DNA of 64,000 nt from Luzula sylvatica (Eukaryota > Streptophyta > Magnoliopsida > Poales > Juncaceae), in assembly GCA_946800325.1 (NCBI GenBank), contig OX326958.1, forward strand, positions 8,504,001 to 8,568,000, written 5' to 3'. The stretch's first letter is position 1. Each line of letters opens with the position of its first letter. The notes beneath the pieces are model-generated. The model worked only from the letters and a program-made list of their open reading frames with translations, searched no databases and was not told the origin of the DNA. The translations under genes and the position numbers were made by a program. Shown piece by piece: positions 27,165 through 36,960 of the stretch.

Positions 27165-28528
27165 ACTAAGAAAGTTTGTTTTTCGATTCAAAACAAGATT
27201 TTAACGCTTTGAGGAGTTCAAATCACATGTTTTTATATCATTTGTATGGTATCTTTTACTACATGACTTTTCAACAAATTTCACACATGCTAAGTAAGTT
27301 TGTTTTTCGATTCAAAAGAAGATTTTAACGCTTTGAGGAGTTCAAATAACGTGTTTTTAGATCATTTGTATCGTATCTTTAACTACGTAACTTTTCACCA
27401 AATTTTACAAACACTAAGAAAGTTTGTTTTTCTATTCAAAACAAGTTTTTAACGCATTGAGGAGCTCAAATAACGTGTTTTTAGATCATTTGTATCGTAT
27501 CTTTTACTACGTAAGTTTTCACCAAATTTTACAAACACTAAGAAAGTTTGTTTTTCAATTCAAAACCAGTTTTTAACGCTTTGAGGAGCTCAAATAACGT
27601 GTTTTTAGGTCATTTGTATAGTATCTTTTACTACATAACTTTTCACCAAATTTCACATACACTAAGTAAGTTTGTTTTTCGATTCAAAACAAGATTTTAA
27701 CGCTTTGAGGAGTTCAAATAACGTGTTTTTAGATCAATTGTATCGTATCTTTTACTACATAACTTTTCAGCAAATTTCACAAACACTAAGTAAGTTTGTT
27801 TTTCGATTCAAAACAAGATTTTAACGCTTTGAGGAGTTCAAATAACTTGTTTTTAGATCAATTGTATCGTATCTTTTACTACATAACTTTTCACCAAATT
27901 TCACAAACACTAAGAAAGTTTGTTTTTCGATTCAAAACAAGATTTTAACATTTTCAGGAGTTCAAATAACTTGTTTTTAGATCATTTGTATCGTATCTGT
28001 TACTACATAACTTTTCACCAAATTTCACAAACGCTAAGTAAGTTTGTTTTTCGATTCAAAAGAAGATTTTAACGCTTTGAGGAGTTCAAATAACTTGTTT
28101 TTTGATCATTTGTATCGTATCTTTTACTACATAACTTATCACCAAATTTCACAAACACTAAGAAAGTTTGTTTTTCGATTCAAAACATGATTTTAAGGCT
28201 TTGAGGAGTTCAAATAACGTGTTTTTAGATCATTTGTATTGTATCTTTCACTACATAACTTTTCACCAAATTTCACAAACACTAAGAAAGTTTGTTTTTA
28301 GATTCAAAACATGATTTTAACGCTTTGAGGAGTTCAAATAACGTGTTTTTAGATCAATTGTATCGTATCTTTTACTACATAACTTTTCACCAAATTTCAC
28401 AAACACGAAGTAAGTTTGTTTTTCGATTCAAAACAAGATTTTAACGCTTTGAGGAGTTCAAATAACTTGTTTTTAGATCATTTGTACCGTATCTTTTACT
28501 ACATAACTTTTCACCAAATTTCACAAAC
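27165..28528. repeat. 11-monomer HOR unit, third copy
   Basis: Same order and private marks as at 19353: AGGTC with TGTATAG in the m4/x hybrid, GCTAAG and AAAAGAAG in m9, TTTTTAGATTC in m11 and no m13. The offset is exactly 7812 bp. Confidence 0.85.
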
Positions 28529-30760
28529 ACTAAGAAAGTTTGTTTTTCGATTCAAAACAAGATTTTAACGCTTTGAGGAGTTCAAATCACATGTTTTTAT
28601 ATCATTTGTATGGTATCTTTTACTACATGACTTTTCAACAAATTTCACACATGCTAAGTAAGTTTGTTTTTCTATTCAAAAGAAGATTTTAACGCTTTGA
28701 GGAGTTTAAATAACTTGTTTTTAGATCATTTGTATCGTATCTTTTACTACATAACTTTTCAGCAAATTTCACAAATACTAAGAAAGTTTGTTTTTCGATT
28801 CAAAACATGATTTTAAGGCTTTGAGGAGTTCAAATAACGTGTTTTTAGATCATTTGTATTGTATCTTTCACTACATAACTTTTCACCAAATTTCACAAAC
28901 ACTAAGAAAGTTTGTTTTTCGATTCAAAACATGATTTTAACGCTTTGAGGAGTTCAAATAACGTGTTTTTAGATCAATTGTATCGTATCTTTTACTACAT
29001 AACTTTTCACCAAATTTCACCAACACGAAGAAAGTTAGTTTTTCGATTCAAAACAAGATTTTAACACTTTCAGGAGTTCAAATAACTTGTTTTTAGATCA
29101 TTTGTATCGTATCTTTTACTACATAACTTTTCACCAAATTTCACAAACACTAAGAAAGTTTGTTTTTCGATTCAAAACAAGATTTTAACGCTTTGAGGAG
29201 TTCAAATAACGTGTTTTTAGAACATTTATATCGTATCTTTTACTACATAATTTTTCACCAAATTTCACAAACACTAAGAAAGTTTGTTTTTCGATTCAAA
29301 ACAAGATTTTAACGCTTTGAGGAGTTCAAATCACATGTTTTTATATCATTTGTATGGTATCTTTTACTACATGACTTTTCAACAAATTTCACACACGCTA
29401 AGTAAGTTTGTTTTTCGATTCAAAAGAAGATTTTAACGCTTTGAGGAGTTCAAATAACTTGTTTTTAGATCATTTGTATCGTATCTTTTACTACATGACT
29501 TTTCAACAAATTTCACACACGCTAAGTAAGTTTGTTTTTCGATTCAAAAGAAGATTTTAACGCTTTGAGGAGTTCAAATAACTTGTTTTTAGATCATTTG
29601 TATCGTATCTTTTACTACATAACTTTTCAGCAAATTTCACAAATACTAAGTAAGTTTGTTTTTCGATTCAAAACAAGATTTTAACGCTTTGAGGAGTTCA
29701 AATAACTTGTTTTTAGATCATTTGTATCGTATCTTTTACTACATAACTTTTCACCAAATTTCACATACACTAAGTAAGTTTGTTTTTCGATTCAAAACAA
29801 GATTTTAACGCTTTGAGGAGTTCAAATAACGTGTTTTTAGATCAATTGTATCGTATCTTTTACTACATAACTTTTCAGCAAATTTCACAAACACTAAGTA
29901 AGTTTGTTTTTCGATTCAAAACAAGATTTTAACGCTTTGAGGAGTTCAAATAACTTGTTTTTAGATCAATTGTATCGTATCTTTTACTACATGACTTTTC
30001 ACCAAATTTCACAAACACTAAGAAAGTTTGTTTTTCGATTCAAAACAAGATTTTAACATTTTCAGGAGTTCAAATAACTTGTTTTTAGATCATTTGTATC
30101 GTATCTTTTACTACATAACTTTTCACCAAATTTCACAAACACTAAGTAAGTTTGTTTTTCGATTCAAAACAAGATTTTAACGCTTTGAGGAGTTCAAATA
30201 ACTTGTTTTTTGATCATTTGTATCGTATCTTTTACTACATAACTTATCACCAAATTTCACAAACACTAAGAAAGTTTGTTTTTCGATTCAAAACATGATT
30301 TTAAGGCTTTGAGGAGTTCAAATAACGTGTTTTTAGATCATTTGTATTGTATCTTTCACTACATAACTTTTCACCAAATTTCACAAACACTAAGAAAGTT
30401 TGTTTTTCGATTCAAAACATGATTTTAACGCTTTGAGGAGTTCAAATAACGTGTTTTTAGATCAATTGTATCGTATCTTTTACTACATAACTTTTCACCA
30501 AATTTCACAAACACGAAGTAAGTTTGTTTTTCGATTCAAAACAAGATTTTAACGCTTTGAGGAGTTCAAATAACTTGTTTTTAGATCATTTGTACCGTAT
30601 CTTTTACTACATAACTTTTCACCAAATTTCACAAACACTAAGAAAGTTTGTTTTTCGATTCAAAACAAGATTTTAACGCTTTGAGGAGTTCAAATAACGT
30701 GTTTTTAGAACATTTAAATCGTATCTTTTACTACATAATTTTTCACCAAATTTCACAAAC
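28529..30760. repeat. 18-monomer HOR unit, copy 3 (2232 bp)
   Basis: Chimeric 6-mer plus 12-mer, as at 20717 and 22949. It lacks the AGATTATTTG of copy 1. It is followed at once by the first super-HOR unit, so the 12-mer acts as a shared module between the patchwork region and the regular region. Confidence 0.86.
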
Positions 30761-33700
30761 ACTAAGAAAGTTTGTTTTTCGATTCAAAAAGAGATTTTAA
30801 CGCTTTGAGGAGTTCAAATCACATGTTTTTATATCATTTGTATGGTATCTTTTACTACATGACTTTTCAACAAATTTCACACACGCTAAGTAAGTTTGTT
30901 TTTCGATTTAAAAGAAGATTTTAACGCTTTGAGGAGTTCAAATAACGTGTTTTTAGATCATTTGTATCGTATCTTTAACTACGTAACTTTTCACTAAATT
31001 TTACAAACACTAAGAAAGTTTGTTTTTCTATTCAAAACAAGTTTTTAACGCATTGAGGAGCTCAAATAACGTGTTTTTAGATCATTTGTATCGTATCTTT
31101 TACTACGTAAGTTTTCACCAAATTTTACAAACACTAAGAAAGTTTGTTTTTCTATTCAAAACCAGTTTTTAACGTTTTGAGGAGCTCAAATAACGTGTTT
31201 TTAGATCATTTGTATCCTATCTTTTACTACATAATTTTTCACCAAATTTCACAAACACTAAGTAAGTTAGTTTTTCGATTCAAAACAAGATTTTAACACT
31301 TTCAGGAGTTCAAATAACTTGTTTTTAGATCATTTGTATCGTATCTTTTACTACATAACTTTTCACCAAATTTCACAAACACTAAGTAAGTTTGTTTTTC
31401 GATTCAAAACAAGATTTTAACGCTTTGAGGAGTTCAAATAACGTGTTTTTAGATCAATTGTATCGTATCTTTTACTACATAACTTTTCAGCAAATTTCAC
31501 AAACACTAAGTAAGTTTGTTTTTCGATTCAAAACAAGATTTTAACGCTTTGAGGAGTTCAAATAACTTGTTTTTAGATCAATTGTATCGTATCTTTCACT
31601 ACATAACTTTTCACCAAATTTCACAAACACTAAGAAAGTTTGTTTTTCGATTCAGAACAAGATTTTAACACTTTCAGGAGTTCAAATAACGTGTTTTTAG
31701 ATCATTTGTATCGTATCTTTTACTACATAACTTTTCACCAAATTTCACAAACACTAAGTAAGTTTGTTTTTCGATTAAAAACAAGATTTTAACGCTTTGA
31801 GGAGTTCAAATAACTTGTTTTTTGATCATTTGTATCGTATCTTTTACTACATAACTTATCACCGAATTTCACAAACACTAAGAAAGTTTGTTTTTCGATT
31901 CAAAACATGATTTTAACGCTTTGAGGAGTTTAAATAACGTGTTGTTAGATCATTTGTATCGTATCTTTCACTACATAACTTTTCACCAAATTTCACAAAC
32001 ACTAAGAAAGTTTGTTTTTCGATTCAAAACATGATTTTGACGCTTTGAGGAGTTCAAATAACGTGTTTTTAGATCATTTGTATCGTATCTTTTACTACAT
32101 AACTTTTCAGCAAATTTCACAAACACTAAGTAAGTTTGTTTTTCGATTCAAAACAAGATTTTAACGCTTTGAGGAGTTCAAATAACTTGTTTTTAGATCA
32201 TTTGTATCGTATCTTTTACTACATAACTTTTCACCAAATTTCACAAACACTAAGAAAGTTTGTTTTTCGATTCAAAACAAGATTTTAACGCTTTGAGGAG
32301 TTCAAATAACGTGTTTTTAGAACATTTATATCGTATCTTTTACTACATAATTTTTCACCAAATTTCACAAACACTAAGAAAGTTTGTTTTTCGATTCAAA
32401 ACAAGATTTTAACGCTTTGAGGAGTTCAAATCACATGTTTTTATATCATTTGTATGGTATCTTTTACTACATGACTTTTCAACAAATTTCACACACGCTA
32501 AGTAAGTTTGTTTTTCGATTCAAAAGAAGATTTTAACGCTTTGAGGAGTTCAAATAACGTGTTTTTAGATCATTTGTATCGTATCTTTAACTACGTAACT
32601 TTTCACCAAATTTTACAAACACTAAGAAAGTTTGTTTTTCTATTCAAAACAAGTTTTTAACGCATTGAGGAGCTCAAATAACGTGTTTTTAGATCATTTG
32701 TATCGTATCTTTTACTACGTAAGTTTTCACCAAATTTTACAAACACTAAGAAAGTTTGTTTTTCAATTCAAAACCAGTTTTTAACGCTTTGAGGAGCTCA
32801 AATAACGTGTTTTTAGATCATTTGTATCCTATCTTTTACTACATAATTTTTCACCAAATTTCACCAACACTAAGAAAGTTAGTTTTTCGATTCAAAAAAA
32901 GATTTTAACACTTTCAGGAGTTCAAATAACTTGTTTTTAGATCATTTGTATCGTATCTTTTACTACATAACTTTTCACCAAATTTCACAAACACTAAGAA
33001 AGTTTGTTTTTCGATTCAAAACAAGATTTTAACGCTTTGAGGAGTTCAAATAACGTGTTTTTAGAACATTTATATCGTATCTTTTACTACATAATTTTTC
33101 ACCAAATTTCACAAACACTAAGAAAGTTTGTTTTTCGATTCAAAACAAGATTTTAACGCTTTGAGGAGTTCAAATCACAAGTTTTTATATCATTTGTATG
33201 GTATCTTTTACTACATGACTTTTCAACAAATTCCACACACGCTAAGTAAGTTTGTTTTTCGATTCAAAAGAAGATTTTAACGCTTTGAGGAGTTCAAATA
33301 ACGTGTTTTTAGATCATTTGTATCGTATCTTTAACTACGTAACTTTTCACCAAATTTTACAAACACTAAGAAAGTTTGTTTTTCTATTCAAAACAAGTTT
33401 TTAACGCATTGAGGAGCTCAAATAACGTATTTTTAGATCATTTGTATCGTATCTTTTACTACGTAAGTTTTCACCAAATTTTACAAACACTAAGAAAGTT
33501 TGTTTTTCAATTCAAAACCAGTTTTTAACGCTTTGAGGAGCTCAAATAACGTGTTTTTAGATCATTTGTATCCTATCTTTTACTACATAATTTTTCACCA
33601 AATTTCACCAACACTAAGAAAGTTAGTTTTTCGATTCAAAACAAGATTTTAACACTTTCAGGAGTTCAAATAACTTGTTTTTAGATCATTTGTATCGTAT

Positions 33701-33984
33701 CTTTTACTACATAACTTTTCACCAAATTTCACAAACACTAAGAAAGTTTGTTTTTCGATTCAAAACAAGATTTTAACGCTTTGAGGAGTTCAAATAACGT
33801 GTTTTTAGAACATTTATATCGTATCTTTTACTACATAATTTTTCACCAAATTTCACAAACACTAAGAAAGTTTGTTTTTCGATTCAAAACAAGATTTTAA
33901 CGCTTTGAGGAGTTCAAATCACATGTTTTTATATCATTTGTATGGTATCTTTTACTACATGACTTTTCAACAAATTTCACACAC

Positions 33985-34108
33985 GCTAAGTAAGTTTGTT
34001 TTTCGATTCAAAAGAAGATTTTAACGCTTTGAGGAGTTCAAATAACTTGTTTTTAGATCATTTGTATCGTATCTTTTACTACATGACTTTTCAACAAATT
34101 TCACACAC
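33985..34108. repeat. Monomer type m2a (reference copy)
   Basis: Starts GCTAAG and has AAAAGAAG like m2, but keeps ACTTG and ends ATGACTTTTCAACAAATTTC like m1, so the next monomer again starts GCTAAG. It looks like an m2 5' half joined to an m1 3' half. Found in the 12-mer and in the block at 5341. Confidence 0.8.
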
Positions 34109-34232
34109 GCTAAGTAAGTTTGTTTTTCGATTCAAAAGAAGATTTTAACGCTTTGAGGAGTTCAAATAACTTGTTTTTAGATCATTTGTATCGTATCTTT
34201 TACTACATAACTTTTCAGCAAATTTCACAAAT
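34109..34232. repeat. Monomer type m2b (reference copy)
   Basis: 5' half of m2 (GCTAAG, AAAAGAAG), ACTTG, then ACATAACTTTTCAGC and a terminal AAAT. The 3' tail is m6-like. It leads into type x in every 12-mer. Confidence 0.8.
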
Positions 34233-34356
34233 ACTAAGTAAGTTTGTTTTTCGATTCAAAACAAGATTTTAACGCTTTGAGGAGTTCAAATAACTTGTTT
34301 TTAGATCATTTGTATCGTATCTTTTACTACATAACTTTTCACCAAATTTCACATAC
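34233..34356. repeat. Monomer type x (reference copy)
   Basis: Nearly identical to the consensus, with ACTTG, ATCATTTG and TATCG, but ending CATAC instead of CAAAC. It always precedes m6 in the 12-mer. In super-HOR copies 2 and 3 it has TTGTTTTTTGATC (38890, 42610), an m9-like change. Confidence 0.78.
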
Positions 34357-35348
34357 ACTAAGTAAGTTTGTTTTTCGATTCAAAACAAGATTTTAACGCT
34401 TTGAGGAGTTCAAATAACGTGTTTTTAGATCAATTGTATCGTATCTTTTACTACATAACTTTTCAGCAAATTTCACAAACACTAAGTAAGTTTGTTTTTC
34501 GATTCAAAACAAGATTTTAACGCTTTGAGGAGTTCAAATAACTTGTTTTTAGATCAATTGTATCGTATCTTTTACTACATGACTTTTCACCAAATTTCAC
34601 AAACACTAAGAAAGTTTGTTTTTCGATTCAAAACAAGATTTTAACATTTTCAGGAGTTCAAATAACTTGTTTTTAGATCATTTGTATCGTATCTTTTACT
34701 ACATAACTTTTCACCAAATTTCACAAACACTAAGTAAGTTTGTTTTTCGATTCAAAACAAGATTTTAACGCTTTGAGGAGTTCAAATAACTTGTTTTTTG
34801 ATCATTTGTATCGTATCTTTTACTACATAACTTATCACCAAATTTCACAAACACTAAGAAAGTTTGTTTTTCGATTCAAAACATGATTTTAAGGCTTTGA
34901 GGAGTTCAAATAACGTGTTTTTAGATCATTTGTATTGTATCTTTCACTACATAACTTTTCACCAAATTTCACAAACACTAAGAAAGTTTGTTTTTCGATT
35001 CAAAACATGATTTTAACGCTTTGAGGAGTTCAAATAACGTGTTTTTAGATCAATTGTATCGTATATTTTACTACATAACTTTTCACCAAATTTCACAAAC
35101 ACGAAGTAAGTTTGTTTTTCGATTCGAAACAAGATTTTAACGCTTTGAGGAGTTCAAATAACTTGTTTTTAGATCATTTGTACCGTATCTTTTACTACAT
35201 AACTTTTCACCAAATTTCACAAACACTAAGAAAGTTTGTTTTTCGATTCAAAACAAGATTTTAACGCTTTGAGGAGTTCAAATAACGTGTTTTTAGAACA
35301 TTTAAATCGTATCTTTTACTACATAATTTTTCACCAAATTTCACAAAC

Positions 35349-35472
35349 ACTAAGAAAGTTTGTTTTTCGATTCAAAAAGAGATTTTAACGCTTTGAGGAG
35401 TTCAAATCACATGTTTTTATATCATTTGTATGGTATCTTTTACTACATGACTTTTCAACAAATTTCACACAC
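35349..35472. repeat. Monomer type m1 (reference copy)
   Basis: Most divergent and most easily recognised type. Marks relative to consensus: A60C and T63A (AATCACATG), G72T (ATATC), C84G (TATGG), A101G (CATGAC), C110A and A122C. This copy also has AAAAAGAG. The A60C-C84G set was used to place all 49 m1 copies in the window. Confidence 0.9.
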
Positions 35473-35596
35473 GCTAAGTAAGTTTGTTTTTCGATTCAAA
35501 AGAAGATTTTAACGCTTTGAGGAGTTCAAATAACGTGTTTTTAGATCATTTGTATCGTATCTTTAACTACGTAACTTTTCACTAAATTTTACAAAC
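35473..35596. repeat. Monomer type m2 (reference copy)
   Basis: Marks: A1G (GCTAAG), C30G (AAAAGAAG), T63G (ACGTG), T93A and A99G (TTAACTACGT), C111T in 13-mers and C118T (ATTTTAC). In super-HOR copies 2-6 the m2 of the first 6-mer reads ACTTGTTTTGAG instead. Confidence 0.88.
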
Positions 35597-35720
35597 ACTA
35601 AGAAAGTTTGTTTTTCTATTCAAAACAAGTTTTTAACGCATTGAGGAGCTCAAATAACGTGTTTTTAGATCATTTGTATCGTATCTTTTACTACGTAAGT
35701 TTTCACCAAATTTTACAAAC
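35597..35720. repeat. Monomer type m3 (reference copy)
   Basis: Marks: T7A, G21T (TCTATTC, which removes the TCGA found in most monomers), A34T, T44A (CGCATTG), T53C (GAGCTC), T63G, A99G, C103G (GTAAGTTTTC) and C118T. Confidence 0.88.
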
Positions 35721-35844
35721 ACTAAGAAAGTTTGTTTTTCTATTCAAAACCAGTTTTTAACGTTTTGAGGAGCTCAAATAACGTGTTTTTAGATCATTTG
35801 TATCCTATCTTTTACTACATAATTTTTCACCAAATTTCACAAAC
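35721..35844. repeat. Monomer type m4 (reference copy)
   Basis: Marks: T7A, G21T in 13-mers or G21A in 6-mers, A31C (AACCAG), A34T, C43T in 13-mers (CGTTTTG), T53C (GAGCTC), T63G, G85C (TATCC) and C103T (ATAATTTTTC). Like m3 it lacks TCGA. Confidence 0.88.
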
Positions 35845-35968
35845 ACTAAGTAAGTTAGTTTTTCGATTCAAAACAAGATTTTAACACTTTCAGGAGTTCA
35901 AATAACTTGTTTTTAGATCATTTGTATCGTATCTTTTACTACATAACTTTTCACCAAATTTCACAAAC
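35845..35968. repeat. Monomer type m5 (reference copy)
   Basis: Marks: T13A (GTTAGTTTTTC), G42A and G47C (CACTTTCAGG). In 13-mers it starts ACAAACACTAAGTAAG; in 6-mers ACCAACACTAAGAAAG. That difference tells the two m5 lineages apart. Confidence 0.88.
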
Positions 35969-36092
35969 ACTAAGTAAGTTTGTTTTTCGATTCAAAACAA
36001 GATTTTAACGCTTTGAGGAGTTCAAATAATGTGTTTTTAGATCAATTGTATCGTATCTTTTACTACATAACTTTTCAGCAAATTTCACAAAC
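35969..36092. repeat. Monomer type m6 (reference copy)
   Basis: Marks: T63G (ACGTG; here ATGTG), T77A (ATCAATTG, making CAATTG) and C110G (TTTTCAGC). The ATGTG form is shared by super-HOR copies 2, 4 and 5 but not 1 and 6. Confidence 0.85.
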
Positions 36093-36216
36093 ACTAAGTA
36101 AGTTTGTTTTTCGATTCAAAACAAGATTTTAACGCTTTGAGGAGTTCAAATAACTTGTTTTTAGATCAATTGTATCGTATCTTTCACTACATAACTTTTC
36201 ACCAAATTTCACAAAC
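36093..36216. repeat. Monomer type m7 (reference copy)
   Basis: Marks: T77A (ATCAATTG) with ACTTG kept. The B form has T93C (TTTCACTAC) as here; later A forms have A101G (CATGACTTTTCACC). Confidence 0.85.
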
Positions 36217-36340
36217 ACTAAGAAAGTTTGTTTTTCGATTCAGAACAAGATTTTAACACTTTCAGGAGTTCAAATAACGTATTTTTAGATCATTTGTATC
36301 GTATCTTTTACTACATAACTTTTCACCAAATTTCACAAAC
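36217..36340. repeat. Monomer type m8 (reference copy, B form)
   Basis: The B form has T7A, A27G (TTCAGAAC), G42A and G47C (CACTTTCAGG) and T63G. The A form has CATTTTCAGG, no A27G and ACTTG. This copy reads CGTATTTTTAG. It shares the TTTCAGG block with m5, suggesting common descent of m5 and m8. Confidence 0.86.
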
Positions 36341-36464
36341 ACTAAGTAAGTTTGTTTTTCGATTCAAAACAAGATTTTAACGCTTTGAGGAGTTCAAATA
36401 ACTTGTTTTTTGATCATTTGTATCGTATCTTTTACTACATAACTTATCACCGAATTTTACAAAC
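36341..36464. repeat. Monomer type m9 (reference copy)
   Basis: Marks: A71T (TTGTTTTTTGATC) and T106A (ACTTATCACC). In the super-HOR it also has CACCGAATT, followed by TTTAC in copies 2, 4 and 5 and TTCAC in copies 1 and 6. Confidence 0.86.
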
Positions 36465-36588
36465 ACTAAGAAAGTTTGTTTTTCGATTCAAAACATGATT
36501 TTAACGCTTTGAGGAGTTTAAATAACGTGTTGTTAGATCATTTGTATCGTATCTTTCACTACATAACTTTTCACCAAATTTCACAAAC
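36465..36588. repeat. Monomer type m10 (reference copy, B form)
   Basis: Marks: A32T (ACATGATTTT), C55T (AGTTTAAAT), T63G, T93C and in the super-HOR T68G (GTGTTGTTAG). The A form instead has C41G (AAGGC) and C84T (TGTATTG). T68G is a convenient tag for super-HOR copies 1, 2, 4, 5 and 6; copy 3 has no B-form m10. Confidence 0.87.
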
Positions 36589-36712
36589 ACTAACAAAGTT
36601 TGTTTTTCGATTCAAAACATGATTTTGACGCTTTGAGGAGTTCAAATAACGTGTTTTTAGATCATTTGTATCGTATCTTTTACTACATAACTTTTCAGCA
36701 AATTTCACAAAC
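36589..36712. repeat. Monomer type m11 (reference copy, B form)
   Basis: Marks: A32T, T63G, and in the B form A40G (TTTTGACGC), with CTAACAAAG at its start in super-HOR copies 2, 4, 5 and 6. It ends CAGC. The A form has T77A and leads into ACGAAG of m12. Confidence 0.86.
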
Positions 36713-36723
36713 ACTAAGTAAGT

Positions 36724-36744
36724 TTGTTTTTCGATTCAAAACAA
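36724..36744. repeat. 7-bp perfect inverted repeat within the monomer
   Basis: TTGTTTT and AAAACAA flank a 7-base loop TCGATTC (monomer positions 12-32). It is kept in most types; m1 copies with AAAAAGAG and m2-type copies with AAAAGAAG weaken the right arm, m5 changes the left arm, and m3/m4 change only the loop. It could form a short hairpin when single-stranded; no protein binding is implied by the sequence alone. Confidence 0.7.
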
Positions 36745-36781
36745 GATTTTAACGCTTTGAGGAGTTCAAATAACTTGTTTT
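36738..36781. repeat. Alternative 8-bp dyad, 28-base spacer
   Basis: AAAACAAG (36738-36745) is the reverse complement of CTTGTTTT (36774-36781). The left arm is also the right arm of the 7-bp inverted repeat, so the two pairings exclude each other. In ACGTG-type monomers the second arm has one mismatch (CGTGTTTT). Confidence 0.65.
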
Positions 36782-36836
36782 TAGATCATTTGTATCGTAT
36801 CTTTTACTACATAACTTTTCACCAAATTTCACAAAC

Positions 36837-36960
36837 ACTAAGAAAGTTTGTTTTTCGATTCAAAACAAGATTTTAACGCTTTGAGGAGTTCAAATAACGT
36901 GTTTTTAGAACATTTATATCGTATCTTTTACTACATAATTTTTCACCAAATTTCACAAAC
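36837..36960. repeat. Monomer type m13 (reference copy, B form)
   Basis: Marks: T7A, T63G, T74A (GAACATT), G80A (B form, TTATATCG) or G80A with T81A (A form, TTAAATCG), and C103T (ATAATTTTTC). It precedes m1 in every 6-, 12- and 13-mer, but is missing before m1 in the 11-mers and at 15757. Confidence 0.87.

Larger units (their letters stand above)
30761..35348. repeat. 37-monomer super-HOR, copy 1 (4588 bp)
   Basis: Blocks: 13-mer B 30761-32372, 6-mer 32373-33116, 6-mer 33117-33860, 12-mer 33861-35348. Marks of the whole family seen here are GTGTTGTTAG in m10 (near 31940) and TTTTGACGC in m11. It lacks TTGTTTTGAGATC in the m2 of the first 6-mer, which copies 2-6 have. Private changes include TTAAAAACAAG (about 31776), CAAAAAAAGA (about 32894), TCACAAG (about 33176), AATTCCAC (about 33230) and GATTCGAAAC (35125). 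Confidence 0.9.
36713..36836. repeat. Monomer type m12, B form: exact consensus copy
   Basis: This copy shows the consensus base at every position: ACTAAGTAAG, TCGATTC, CGCTTTGAGGAG, ACTTG, ATCATTTG, TATCG and TTTCACCAAATTTC. The A form differs by T3G (ACGAAG) and T83C (TGTACCG). It serves as the reference for monomer positions used here. Confidence 0.9.

Noticed and set aside
36716..36723. GTAAGT 5' splice site and TTTTCAG 3' splice site look-alikes
   Set aside because: Both come from the monomer sequence (AAGTAAGT in T7 types, TTTTCAGC in m6-like types) and there is no exon between any pair.
36724..36744. Hairpin plus T-run as transcription terminator
   Set aside because: It is present in nearly all 516 monomers with no gene upstream. 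A T-run precedes the left arm rather than following a GC-rich stem.
36731..36750. CENP-B box-like sequence around TTCGATTCAAAACAAG
   Set aside because: The TTCG and the following A fit the mammalian motif, but the essential CGGG is absent: the matching C would be shifted by one base and followed by AAG. TTCG is also lost in m3 and m4.
36753..36768. GAGGAG as a ribosome-binding site
   Set aside because: It recurs in almost every monomer without a following start codon and reading frame. It is part of the satellite core.
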